From CAVOOW01 sp963697675 (GTDB lineage Bacteria > Actinomycetota > Actinomycetes > JACCUZ01): DNA of 64,000 nt. The position numbers were made by a program, and so were the translations under genes. Shown piece by piece: positions 43,527 through 53,052 of the stretch. Positions within the stretch are counted from its first letter, which is position 1, and every line of letters begins with the position of its first letter. The notes below the pieces were generated by a model that saw only the letters and a list, made by a program, of their open reading frames with translations, ran no database searches and had not been told where the DNA came from. Location: positions 62,001 through 126,000 of the forward strand of contig CAVOOW010000010.1 of NCBI GenBank assembly GCA_963697675.1, written 5' to 3'.

Positions 43527-44236
43527 TCGAGCGACACCGTCTGATCGTTCGGCATCGTCCGACCGAGGATGCGAGCCGGGGCCAGCCGTTGGCCCCGGCC
43601 CCGTCTTCGCGGCAGGACTGGGGCAATCCCAAACCCCGAAGATGCCGGTCAGCCGCGGTCCTGGGGTGGTGGTCGTCGCGCGCCGGGCTGAGCGCTGACC
43701 ACGAGTGCGTGCAGCCGGGAGTGAGATGATCGCGGTGTGGTCGTGAAGGCCGGCACGCGTCCGGCGGCACGGCGCTCGCTCGCGCTCTCCCCGTGTGCGG
43801 GGGGCCACGCGGCGGGGCTGCGAGCGGCTCATCATGGCGAAGGGAGAGACCCGACATGGCGCCTCGCCGACGGCCGACACTACGGGCTTGATCGCGTCCC
43901 GGCCGTACGCCGCCTGCCGCAACACGCCGGGCACGCTGGTCTCCAGGGCGCACGGCGCTCGCCTCAAGGTCCATGACGCTGACACAGAGGCTGCGCGGAG
44001 GTCCTGCCCGGGGATCACAGCCCTGCCGCCGTCCGTCGACATCCAACCGGAGGTGTCCGCGTTCAGCCCCGCCCGCGGGCTCCTGCATCAGGCGAGCCAC
44101 GAGCCTGGGTTCCAGGCCGCGACCACCACTCGGCCCAGGACCGACAGCGCACGTGTCGTCATGCTCGACGAAGACAGCGTCGCGTGCAAAGCCGCAGCTT
44201 TCCGGCCCAAGGCATGTCGTCGGCTGAGCAGGCAGG
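43527..44236. other. Gap without a supported gene
   Basis: 710 bp between osmC and the module D right end. Several overlapping open frames exist on both strands, but none shows a ribosome site or family pattern. Confidence 0.4.
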
Positions 44237-44315
44237 ATGCGGACCGTTGCGGACCGGGCCCGCCAACGACGATCTTCAATCTCACATCGCAACGCGCTGA
44301 GCAGGGAAAACGCGG
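44237..44315. repeat. Conserved right end of module D
   Basis: About 79 bp: TGCGGAC at 44238 and 44248, then a shared stretch with CAATCTCACATCGCAACGCG before att copy 5. Confidence 0.82.
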
Positions 44316-44357
44316 TGGGCCCCGTGGGACTCGAACCCACAACCTACGGATTAAAAG
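44316..44357 (-). repeat. tRNA-Lys 3'-half fragment, att copy 5
   Basis: 42 bp identical to the intact tRNA-Lys from discriminator through anticodon loop. Confidence 0.92.
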
Positions 44358-44486
44358 AGGATTCTGGTCACTGGCAGCGTCCCAGGGCAGAGGCATCAAA
44401 GTGCCTCTCACCTGCGCAGATGCTGCTTGACGTCTCTCGTCAGTTCTGGCTGGTTTCGGAAGCGTTGCGGACTCAGTGCGGACCAG
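44358..44486. repeat. Conserved left end of module E
   Basis: 129 bp related to the left ends of A, B and D, with GGCTGGTTTCGGAAGC and TGCGGAC at 44466 and 44477 (11-bp period). Confidence 0.85.
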
Positions 44487-44582
44487 TCCCTGGGGTCTCG
44501 ATCCTCCTGGGACATCGTCGACTCGACGTGGTCCGGACGGGCGGAGTGTTTCGCGCGGCGCTCCCTCAGTCGGTGGGCAGCC

Positions 44583-46110
44583 TCATCGGATCTTCTTCCA
44601 GTCGGTGGCTTGGAAGACCCATCCGAAGTCGGCTACGTCGGTTTCGGTCCACCGCACGGTCCCGTCGCTCGAGGTGGAATCGCGCTGACCACACGAAGGG
44701 AACGCAGTCACCCCCGGCAGCCCGTTCACCGTCCGGGTGAAGGTGGCAACATCGGCCGAGACCGAGATCCAGCCGCTGCAGGGCACCACGGGGAAGGTCG
44801 AGTCCGTAGGTGTCTGACTCGAGGGACCAGCGACCGTTGCCGATGGTCCAGGTCTACAGGCCGGCGTTCTCTTCGAGGAACTCGGCTGTTGCCTTGCCGC
44901 CGCTGGCTCGGGACATGTCCGCCTCGGTCATCGAGTAGCGGTACGTGCCCCGTGGCAGGGCGCCGGTCGGGCCCGGACCGGTGAGGGGTTCACGGTGTCC
45001 GACGCCGCGAGGGCGCGCATCGCCCGCGACGAAGGTGCACCCGCTTGGGATGGTCACGGTCGGGTCGCGTCCGGCTTTGTCTCGCAGAGCACCGACCTCG
45101 TGAACGAGCTCGTCGATCCACGACGGTTGTCGTTGATGTCCGATCGCGCGCAGCCCCGCGGTTCGCATCGCGTCGAGCTCTGTGCTGCTGGCCAGCGCCG
45201 CCTTGCTTCCGGACCGACAGGCGTTGCTGTAGCCCGGTCGCGTCGGAGTCTGCGGCGTGTCGCACGGCCCAGGTGGCGGCGCTGGCCGCCGCGCCGTGGA
45301 GCCAGCCGCGTTGTTGCGGACTGAGGTCGCGCCAGGTGTGCGGGCTGGCCATCAGGACGACGGCGCGTGGCCACAGCCGCACGTTGGGCGCGACGAACGG
45401 GAGGGTTTCGGGGTAGCCCCGCCAGGTTGACTCGCCGCTGTCGATCAGCCCGGACTGGGTCAGCGTCTGACGGTCGCGGGGGTCGACGACCGGGGTCGCG
45501 CCCAGAGCCCGGATCCCCGCTTCCTGGCTGCCCGGGGAGCTGGTGGAGAAGGCTCGTCCGCTCCAGTCGGCGGCGGTGACGATGGGGTGGTCGGTGGCGG
45601 CGGCGAATCGCAGACCTCCGGCGAGCAGGGCGAGCGGCATGACCCCGGTCTTGGCGGGCACGTCGGCCAGACAGTTGCGCCGAGTGGCGCCGGAGGACCT
45701 GCGCCTGCAGCTGGTAGGAGTCGATGAGCAGCGGGACGAGCAGTGGTCGCAGGCTGGTGACTCCCAGGGTGTCGAAGGTGTGCGCCTCCGCCCAGCCGAG
45801 GTCCACGCGCCCAGCCGCGACGCGCTGGATGACCCGTCGCTGCTCGTCGGTGTCGCGGGCCCGGGTGCGGACCTCGACCTTGAGCTTCCCGCGGCTACGC
45901 CTGGTGACCTGTGCCACGAACTCCGGGATCGCCGGTGCGCCGACGATCGAGCCGGGTAGCGCCGCGTCCGCCAGCACGAGCGTCCGCTCCGGTGCGATGA
46001 CAGGCCGTTCTTGCCGGCCAGGGTGCCACCGGTGCAGGACGCGAGCAGAACCAGCTGGGCGAGCGCCAGCGTCGCGGAGAACGTCCGGAGGACGCCCGAG
46101 GCGGGCTCAT
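44583..46110 (-). pseudogene. TRAP-type (DctP-like) solute-binding lipoprotein with C-terminal extra domain, frameshifted
   Basis: ATG at 46110 overlaps the response-regulator stop. Repaired frames give a lipoprotein signal 'LALAQLVLLASCTGG', a DctP fold ('VTRRSRGKLKVEVRTRARD', 'VAAGRVDLGWAEAHTFDTLG', 'WSGRAFSTSSPGSQEAGIRA', 'HTWRDLSPQQRGWLHGAAA') and an extra domain ('GTYRYSMTEADMSRASGG', 'NAGL' stop 'TWTIGNGRWSLES', 'TDVADFGWVFQATDWKKIR'). DctP proteins bind carboxylates outside the membrane; no TRAP permease is present, so it was more likely a sensor input than a transporter part (inference). At least four shifts and one nonsense codon are present. Confidence 0.75.
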
Positions 46111-46771
46111 CGGATGTCCACGGTCGGGTTGCGCAGGAGGGCGACGACGGCGGCCACCCGTCGGTTGACCGTGGGTGTCGTCGTGGATCCCGAGCTTGCG
46201 GAAGATGTGCGCCACGTGCGTCTCGACGGTCTTGGCTCCGACGTGCAGGGACCCGGCGATTGCCTCGTTCGACCGGCCCTCGGCCATCAGCGCGAGCACC
46301 TCACGCTCGCGAGTGGACAGGGCGGAGAGCGGTCCGGCGGCCGCCGCACCCGCCATCAGCCTCGTCACCAGCTCGGGGTCAACGACGCATTCGCCGGCCA
46401 CGACCCGGCGCAGCGCGTCCAGCAGCGTCGATGCCTCGCTGACCCGGTCCTTGAGCAGGTAGCCGACGGCCCGCGGTGTTGTCCTCGAGCAGTCGTTGGG
46501 CGTAGGTGGCGGCGACGTACTGCGACAGCACCAGGACGGCCGTCTTCGGGTAGCGGACTCGGATCTTCTCGGCCGCCACGATGCCCTCGTCGGTGTGCGT
46601 CGGCGGCATCCGGATGTCGACCACGGCGGCGTCGGGCTGCTCCAGGGCGACGAGCCGGAGGAGTCCGGCCGGCTCCGATGCCTCGCCGACGGTTTCGATG
46701 CCTTCGCCGGCGAGCAGGCTCCGCAGGCCTTCGCGGACGATCACCGCGTCGTCAGCGATCACCACTCTCAT
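46107..46771 (-). pseudogene. NarL/FixJ-type response regulator, frameshifted
   Basis: ATG at 46771 overlaps the kinase stop. Receiver domain: 'MRVVIADDAVIVREGLRSLL' with the acidic pair, 'DAAVVDIRMPPTHTDEG' with the phospho-Asp near residue 54, and 'TAVLVLSQYVAATYAQRLL'. A shift near 46475 leads to the LuxR helix-turn-helix 'LSTREREVLALMAEGRSNEA', 'VGAKTVETHVAHIFRKLGIH'. A second shift near 46165 is needed to reach the natural end 'RNPTVDIR' at TGA 46107. It formed a system with the two adjacent kinases. Confidence 0.85.
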
Positions 46772-48598
46772 GTTCTCTCCAACTGTGCCGGGCGCAGTGC
46801 GCCGGGCCGGTGCGCCACGTGGAGCTCACCGGCGAGGGCCGTCACCCGGTCCTCGACCCCGATGTCGTCCATGGACGGCGCTGTCGCGCGTAGAGCCGGA
46901 TCGCCGTCGTCGAGCAGGCGCACGCTCCAGCACTGCCGGGGGGTTCGCGTCGCAAGCGTGATCTCCATGTTCGAGGCGTGTCGCCGTCGTGCATCGCCCA
47001 GTGCCCACTGGGCAGCGGCGTAGGCGGCGGCCTCTACAGCGGCGGCCGGATCGCGGGGCTCGGGGCGCGTCGGTCCGCGGTGGTCAACGACGCGTACGAC
47101 GACCTGGGTGCTGGTGTCGGCCAGTTCCTGCAAGGCGAAACCGAGGCCGAGGTCGGCCAGCAACGGAGGATGGATGTCGTGCGCGATGGTGCGGACCTGG
47201 GCGAGCGCCTCCTTCACGAGCGTGTCCGCGCGGTCCAGCTTCGGTGCCGACGTCCTGGTCGCTGCCCGCGATCGTCGGTGCGGGCTTGGCCGCGCACCCG
47301 GCGCACGGTCATGGCCAGCCCGACGAGCCGCTGCTGGGCCCCGTCATGAAGATTGCCGCGCAGCTCCCGACGCTCCGACTCCGAGCGCTCCACGAGGCGC
47401 TGCGCGGTCGCCCGTGCCGCCGTCAGCTCGGCTCGGGTCGCGGCCTGCAGCCGCGCGGTGTCGAGGGAGAGCACCATCGCAGGGCGCAACGACCTCAACA
47501 ACCGGGCGGCCGGCAACGACGCGCGGTGGTTGACCGCGGCGATTCGCCTTGCCGCGGTTCGTCACGGTGGTCACGGCCCGCCGCGCCGTGCTGTCGGCAC
47601 CGTCGCTGCCCGGTGGTCCCAGCCTTGCCCGTCGCGGGTACGTCGTCTCCGTTGGCGTCTACCCAGGTCGACCGTGACTCGGCCCACCACACGATCGTGA
47701 GCGCGGGGTCCTTCACGGCGGCGGCCAACGTTGCCTGTAATTCGACCAGGTGTCGAGACGCGACCTATCTCCCCGGCCAGCCGGTTCAGTCGTACCGAAG
47801 TCGTCCACGATCGGGCTCGCCGCCAGCACAGGCACGCCACCAGTCCCAAGGCGCTGGCTTGCGCCACCGCGAACGCCCACGTCCGCGGGGGACCGGTCGT
47901 GGTGTCCGCGACGGAAGCGTCCGGCAGGACCAGGGCGGCCAGGCTCACCGCCAGCGGGACTCCCACCAGCGAGGCAAGGAGGTCCTCGTGACGCCAGCCG
48001 GGACTGCGCAGAATGTGGGCCGGCAGCGCGGCCGACAGCGCCACCGTCGCGATCAGCACAGCCCGCAGCAACCACCCGCCGGCGCCGAACGGGTCCACGG
48101 CCGGTGTCAGGCAGGCGCGCCAGCAGCCTGGTTCCTCGAACGAGTTCCAGGTCAGCGCGGCGACCAGGCTCGCCGACGCGAGGACGCCAGCGGCTCGTCT
48201 CCAGTGCGACGGGGTCGACGGCACCCCCGATCCGGTCGCCAGCAGCGCGATGGCCGGCAACACGACGGCGCTGCGCCCGTGAGACGAAGGTCGTCACCGT
48301 TCCCGCATGGGTCCACCCGGCCCAGTCCGGCATCGTCCACAGCAGTCCCACGAACAGGAGCGACGGGACGAGCCGTCCCGCGTGATCGGACGCGATGAAC
48401 GAGGCGGCGACCAGAGCCACTGCCACCAGAAGGGCGAGAACGAACCTGCCCGCCGACGCTGCGCCGTAGCTGGTCGACACCAGCGTGGGTGGTCGACTCG
48501 CGCTGACCACGATGACCCCTGCGGCCACCGCGACCAGCAGGCCCGACGCGACGCGCGGTCCCGCGCCCTCGCAGGCGAACAGGGCCAGCGATCAACAC
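46768..48598 (-). pseudogene. Membrane sensor histidine kinase (HisKA_3 type), frameshifted
   Basis: GTG at 48598 overlaps the upstream kinase stop. Several helices come first ('VALVAASFIASDHAG', 'LLRAVLIATVALSAALPAHI', 'WAFAVAQASALGLVACLCW'). The dimerisation/phosphoacceptor segment is 'SESERRELRGNLHDGAQQRL' with the conserved His. 'VRTIAHDIHPPLLADLGLGF' and a degenerate HATPase domain follow, ending at 46768 in the response-regulator start. Frame changes near 48280, 47720, 47540 and 47220 inactivate it. LHDGxQQ kinases partner NarL-type regulators, as here. Confidence 0.82.
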
Positions 48599-50121
48599 GG
48601 CAGCCTCGCGACCAGGGTCAGCCCGGCGCCTGACGGGACGAGCACGTCGGAGATCTCCGCCGAGGGCAACGATGCGGTCGCGGACGCCCGTCAGCCCCGT
48701 GCCGCGGGCGCCTTCGATCGGAGGGTCGATGGCGCAGCTCCCGTCGTCGCTGATCGAGGCGACCACCGCGTCGGCCAGTCGCTCGATGTGGATGGTCGCT
48801 CCGGTGGCGCCGGAGTGCTTGACCGAGTTGGTCACCGCCTCGGCGCACAGGTACCAGAGGGCAGTCTCGACGGATCGCCTCGAGCCGCCCGAGTGGCACG
48901 TCCGTCATGACCTGGATGGGAACCGTGCCGGCCAGGTCGGACAGGGCTGCACGAAGTCCCCCGTCTGAGAGCAGCTGCGGGTGCAGTCCCTGCGCGATGC
49001 GCTGCAGGTCATCGAGAGTCCGCTCGACCTGGACGACGGCGGTGCCCACCTCGCCGCGAGCCGCGGACTCGTTGACGCTGGCGCCGATCGTCAGCAGCGT
49101 TTCCCGCAGCTCGTCCAGAAGCGGGTGAACCGTGGTAGCCCAGCCTTGCGGCGAGTTGCTCGCGTTCCGTGTCGGCAGCGGTCACCAGTCGCCGCTGCAG
49201 CGCTCGCGACTGTGCGACCTGCAGTTCGAGCTGGGAAACCATTGCGGCGTTCGCCTCCAACATCGCCCAAGCGCGCCGAGTACGCCTGCGGGGCACGGGC
49301 GGAGGCGGCTGGCAGCAGCAGCCCGGTGATGCCGGCGCCAGGTTCGCTCGCGATCTCGATGACGTGGTCTCGCAGCTGCGCGTCGGCGCCGGGATCGGCC
49401 CAGGCGATCACGAAGCAGACACGCCCCCGCCGCCGCCAGCAGCGACGACCCGACGATGACGCCCCACGCGGGCGACAGCGTCAAGCCGCAACGTGACGAG
49501 GGCCGCGGGTAGGGCGATGCCGAGCCCGAGGAGAACACCGGCGACGCCGTACGCGAGGACTCGGCGACGCTCGCGCCGCGTGTGTCGCCTTCGCGCGGGC
49601 GTACGCGCCGCAGGATCGCGATCGTCGCTCCGACCAGAGCCAGAAACTCGGCCACCTGGCCCGCCCCGAGCCCACGACCCGCGGCCGCGACCGCGAGGAC
49701 GGCCACCCCGATCAGTCCCGCCCACGCCCAGGCCTGCGATGCACCACCGCCGCCATTCGATTGCCTGACAGACCCGGTAGGCCGGGGAGCACCGCGACCG
49801 CCATCGCCGGCCACCAGATCGCCGACATGCGGACGTCCAGACCGGCGAGGCACCAGCTGCCGCCTGCTGCCAGCGCCGACCGCGGCCCGGTCGCCGCGCA
49901 ACGGGCGTCCCACCCAGACCGCCGCGGCGCCGAAGAAGCCGACAGCCACCGCGGCAGTCGAGCAGGTGCGACCACACACTGCCCCGCAGCACCGACTCTC
50001 CCAGCGCGACCAGGCAACCGCTGAGCAGCAGGACCAGAGCGCGCGCGACCCGCGGGTTGGGACCCGTCGCCGTGACCTCGATGCGCTCGTCGTCCAGGGA
50101 GCCGCCCATCACATTCCGCAC
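48592..50121 (-). pseudogene. Second membrane histidine kinase-like protein, frameshifted
   Basis: From ATG at 50121: 'NPRVARALVLLLSGCLVALG' and further hydrophobic stretches, then 'MLEANAAMVSQLELQVAQSR' (coiled coil), 'VTAADTEREQLAARL', 'VERTLDDLQRIAQGLHPQLL' and HATPase pieces 'MTNSVKHSGATGATIHIERL' (N box) and 'GTGLTGVRDRIVALGGDLR' (G box), ending 'LTLVARLPC' at TGA 48592-48594. The place of the usual LHD motif reads differently ('TVHPLLDEL' in the repaired frame), so it may have been a kinase variant. Shifts near 49960, 49560, 49290, 49130 and 48870 break it. Confidence 0.75.
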
Positions 50122-50229
50122 TGTGGCACAGCCGCCCCCAGAAGGGTCCGAGATGGCCGGGACGACGGGACCGCGCGAGCCCCGCCGCTCGGGCAGGGAC
50201 GATGATGCCGAGCACCTCGCCCGCGAACG

Positions 50230-51211
50230 TCAGCGACGTTTCGGTCCCCACGCTGGGAAGTTGACCGGTTGCGATCGCGTTGCCGCGACGAGCACGTGCA
50301 GGTCGCCGGCGTCAGGATTCATCACACACAGGTTGTCGGTGTCCGTGGGCGACCCAGTGGCCGCAGCCGACCAGCAGCTTGCGGCCGTCCGGTGACCAGA
50401 CCGGCTTGAAGAAGTTCCAGCGATCGTCGCGGCTCGGACGACGTGCAGGCCGCTACCGTCCGGGTGGACGGCGAAGATCGACCCTGCTCCGGGCGCGCCG
50501 TGCGACTCGGGCCAGATGTTGAAGATCAGTCGACTGACCGTCGGGGGACCAGGCGGGATGCTCGAGTCCGGGGCGGGGGGCGACCACTTCGTGAAGTTCG
50601 GTTCCGTCGGTGCGCACCACGTAGATGGCTTCGTTCTGGAGGAAGTCGGTGGGGCTGGTGGGCCCGACGATGCGACCGAAGGCGATCTGCTGGCCATCGG
50701 GCGAGAAGACCGGCTCGACGTCGAACCCGCCGCGGGTGACCTGACGCGGGTGTGATCCGTCGACGTCCATGACCCAGATGTCGGTCGTGAACGCCGGGTC
50801 GTCCGGCAGCAGCGTCAGAGGCGTCGAAGGCGAGAAGTCGCCCATCAGGCGAGTAGCGCGCGTCCTCCTGGATGCCGCGACCGAAGGTCAGCTGTCGCTG
50901 CCCGGTGCCGTCGGGACGGATCGTGGCGATGTGCTCCCCGGTGTCGTCCGGGAAGTCGAACGCGACTCGGCCCCGTCCGGCGCCCAGTTCGGCATGAAGC
51001 TCGGCACGGTCGTCAGCGGTCGCTGGTGGGTGCCGTCCGCGTCCGCCGTCCAGAGGCTGAAGTCGCCGAGCGCCGGGTCGAACCGGCCGAACGCGATCGG
51101 CCCGTTGCGGACACCCGCAGCGTCGCTCGGGCCGGCGGACGAGGCGACACAACCGGCGGCGATGACGACCGCTGCGACGAGTCGGGACAGTTTCTGGTGC
51201 GACGTGTGCAT
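50230..51211 (-). pseudogene. Secreted TolB-like beta-propeller protein, frameshifted
   Basis: ATG at 51211 follows AGGGAGG and opens a Sec signal 'LSRLVAAVVIAAGCVASSAG'. Propeller blades follow: 'GPIAFGRFDPALGDFSLWT', 'GEHIATIRPDGTGQRQLTFG', 'DARYSPDGRLLAFDASD', 'EPVFSPDGQQIAFGRIVG', 'YVVRTDGTELHEVVAPRPG' and 'DTDNLCVMNPDAGDLHVLVA'. Repeated YSPDGxxIAF strands mark TolB/WD40-like PD40 repeats. Probably an extracellular binding protein at the head of the sensory operon. Shifts lie near 50960, 50850, 50540 and 50420. Confidence 0.8.
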
Positions 51212-51400
51212 GGTGACCTCCCTGTGGGACCCACGGACGTGGGTGACCACATCAGTGCACTCGTCGGCGGCTGCCGCCGTCGTCCGGGCCAGCCCGGATG
51301 CTGTGATCGAGCACCTGTGCCACAGTGCGAATGTGGCGGCGGCGTGGCGCACAGAAGCGTCACGCGATGCGTGGCGATGTCTCGGTGATGTTTCGGCAAG

Positions 51401-51480
51401 ACGGCGGACTGTTGCGGACTGGGGGTCGCCACGACGAAGTTCAATCTCACAGCGCAACACGCTGACCTGGGTAAACGTGG
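51401..51480. repeat. Conserved right end of module E
   Basis: About 80 bp matching 28115-28191 almost throughout: GGCGGAC and TGCGGAC (10-bp period), then GACGAAGTTCAATCTCACAG and CGCTGACC. Confidence 0.85.
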
Positions 51481-51494
51481 TGGGCCTGTGGACT
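51481..51494 (-). repeat. Stump of a sixth tRNA-Lys att copy
   Basis: TGGGCC-TGTGGACT matches the first bases of the att core with a small deletion, then gives way to the IS481-family end. The rest of the core was probably lost when the IS inserted. Confidence 0.6.
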
Positions 51495-52846
51495 GTCGGC
51501 TGTTGCTTGACGGATCTGTTTCGGGTGATCCTTGACACTCCGTTTCTGGAATCTAGGGCCGCGGGCCGCTGCCTGCGGCGTGTTTCTTGCGGATGGGTCG
51601 GTTGCTGGTGCGGGCCACCGTCTTGACGAGCTGACTGCCGACCCAGAACTGCAGCAGGTCGCCGGTGACCAGCACGTCGCAGGGCGAGCCGCTGTAGTTC
51701 TTCCCGACACTGACTTGTTGGTAGCCGACGCAGACGATGCCGTTGGCGGCGACCTTGCGGGAGACCCACGCGTCGCCGTCGCGTTGCGCTGCCCGCGGTG
51801 CCGGGACCCGCCCGACCGGGCTCAACGCGGTGGTCTCTGTGGGGTGGAACCGGCTGTCCGGGGTCGCGTTGCCCAGTGACTGGTGGGGTCGGGCCTGGTT
51901 GTAGTAGTCGACCCATTCGTCCAACGCGGCCTGGGCGATCCGCAGGCTGGTGAACACCTGGGTGGTGTCGAACTCGGTGCGCATACTGCGGTGGAACCGT
52001 TCGATCTTCCCGGTGGTGGTCGGGGACCGTGGCGCGGTGAGCAGGTGCTCGATCCCGTTCTCCCGGCAGATCCGGTCGAACAGCACCTCCACCGGCGGGT
52101 GGTGGAACCGGCCGGTGAACACCTTCCCGTTATCGGTCAGGATCTGCTCCGGGACCCCGTGCGCGCGCAGCGCCGCAGCCAGGCCGTCACAGACCAGCTG
52201 GGTGCGTTCCCGGGGCATCAACCGGGCCGACACGCAGAACCTCGAGTGGTCATCGACCCCGGTCAACGCCTTTGACGGTCGACCCGTCGGCGAGCAGGAA
52301 CCCGCCGACCACATCGAGCTGCCACAGCTCCATCGGCGCGGCCCGTTCCCAGCGTTTCCACTTCTGCGCCCGGCGCCGGCGCGACACGGGGTCGATCACC
52401 CCGGCCCGGACCAGGGCGCGGTAGATCGCCGACTCCGAAGGCACCGGGTCCACCCCCAGCCTGGTCAGCTCGAGCCGGATCCGCCGCGGCCCCCAATACG
52501 GGCGGGCCCGGCGCAGCTCGAGCACCCGCGCCGCCAGCTCGCGCCGGCAGCTGGTGCGGGCACGAGTTCGGCCGGTGCGACCGGTCCCCCAGGCCCTCCA
52601 GGCCCTGGGCCTCATAGCGGGCCAGCCACGCGTGCAGCGTCTGCCGGCTCACCTTCCACTGCCCGGCCACCTCGGTGACCGTTCGGCCGTCGCTGATCAC
52701 TGCCAGCACAGCCTGATACCGCTGCTCAGCCACGCTCATCTCCCTCATACAAGGGAGTGTCAAGAATCAGCCGAAGTAGCTGTCAACCATCAGCCGAACA
52801 TGTGTAAAGCCTCAACCGATGCCGAACTGTCAAGCATCAGCCGAGG
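51494..52846 (-). mobile_element. IS481-family insertion sequence with multiple subterminal repeats
   Basis: Terminal repeats are TCGGCTGTTGCTTGAC (51496-51511) and, inverted, GTCAAGCATCAGCCGA (52829-52844). Further copies lie at 51531-51546, and inverted at 52759-52774 and 52782-52797. Repeated transposase-binding sites at both ends explain them. The element separates module E's right end from the intact tRNA-Lys. Confidence 0.82.
51553..52763 (-). pseudogene. IS481-family DDE transposase, frameshifted
   Basis: N-terminal helix-turn-helix 'VTEVAGQWKVSRQTLHAWLA', then after a shift near 52570 'ARPYWGPRRIRLELTRLG' and 'PMELWQLDVVGGFLLADGST' (first Asp). After a second shift near 52265 'LTGVDDHSRFCVSARLM', 'EQILTDNGKVFTGRF' (second Asp) and 'TTTGKIERFHRSMRTEF' (Glu) follow, with 'YNQARPHQSLGNATPDSRF' near the end. 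All catalytic residues exist, but two frame changes prevent a single product. Confidence 0.88.
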
Positions 52847-52862
52847 CCTTACACAGAAGGGG

Positions 52863-52936
52863 TGGGCCCCGTGGGACTCGAACCCACAACCTACGGATTA
52901 AAAGTCCGCAGCTCTGCCTGGTTGAGCTAGAGGCCC
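52863..52936 (-). tRNA. tRNA-Lys(TTT), the intact attachment site
   Basis: A 74-nt cloverleaf: acceptor GGGCCTC/GGGGCCC, discriminator A, anticodon loop CTTTTAA (anticodon TTT) and T-arm GTGGGTTCGAGTCCCAC. CCA is not encoded. Its 3' end faces the array of partial copies at lower coordinates, which is the expected polarity for integration into a tRNA 3' end. Confidence 0.97.
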
Positions 52937-53052
52937 GGCGGCTGATGTTGCCGCCGGGCAGCCTACCGGCGGATGGGGGCACCTGACGGTCCCCCGGATG
53001 GCGGCACCTGACGCCCCGGACGGGGGACCTCGACGGTCCCCCCGTCCGCTGC

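Larger units (their letters stand above)
34506..44357. mobile_element. Module D of the tRNA-Lys tandem array (regulators and redox enzymes)
   Basis: Between att copies 4 and 5 with both conserved ends. It is the best-preserved module: two LuxR-type regulators, a flavin monooxygenase, a truncated LAL regulator, a small protein, an FAD oxidoreductase and OsmC, nearly all on the plus strand. No mobility gene. Confidence 0.7.
44316..51494. mobile_element. Module E of the tRNA-Lys tandem array (decayed sensory operon)
   Basis: From att copy 5 to the stump of a sixth copy, with both conserved ends. All five cargo genes are on the minus strand, coupled or closely spaced, and all are frameshifted. 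Confidence 0.68.

Noticed and set aside
18505..52936. Reading the tRNA-Lys fragments as tRNA pseudogenes or as a tRNA array
   Set aside because: All copies share the same half, orientation and, in four cases, both flanks. Site-specific recombination explains this better than decay of tRNA genes.
18505..52936. Integron cassette array
   Set aside because: Blocks are 4-10 kb, contain several genes and are bounded by tRNA fragments rather than attC hairpins; no integron integrase is seen.
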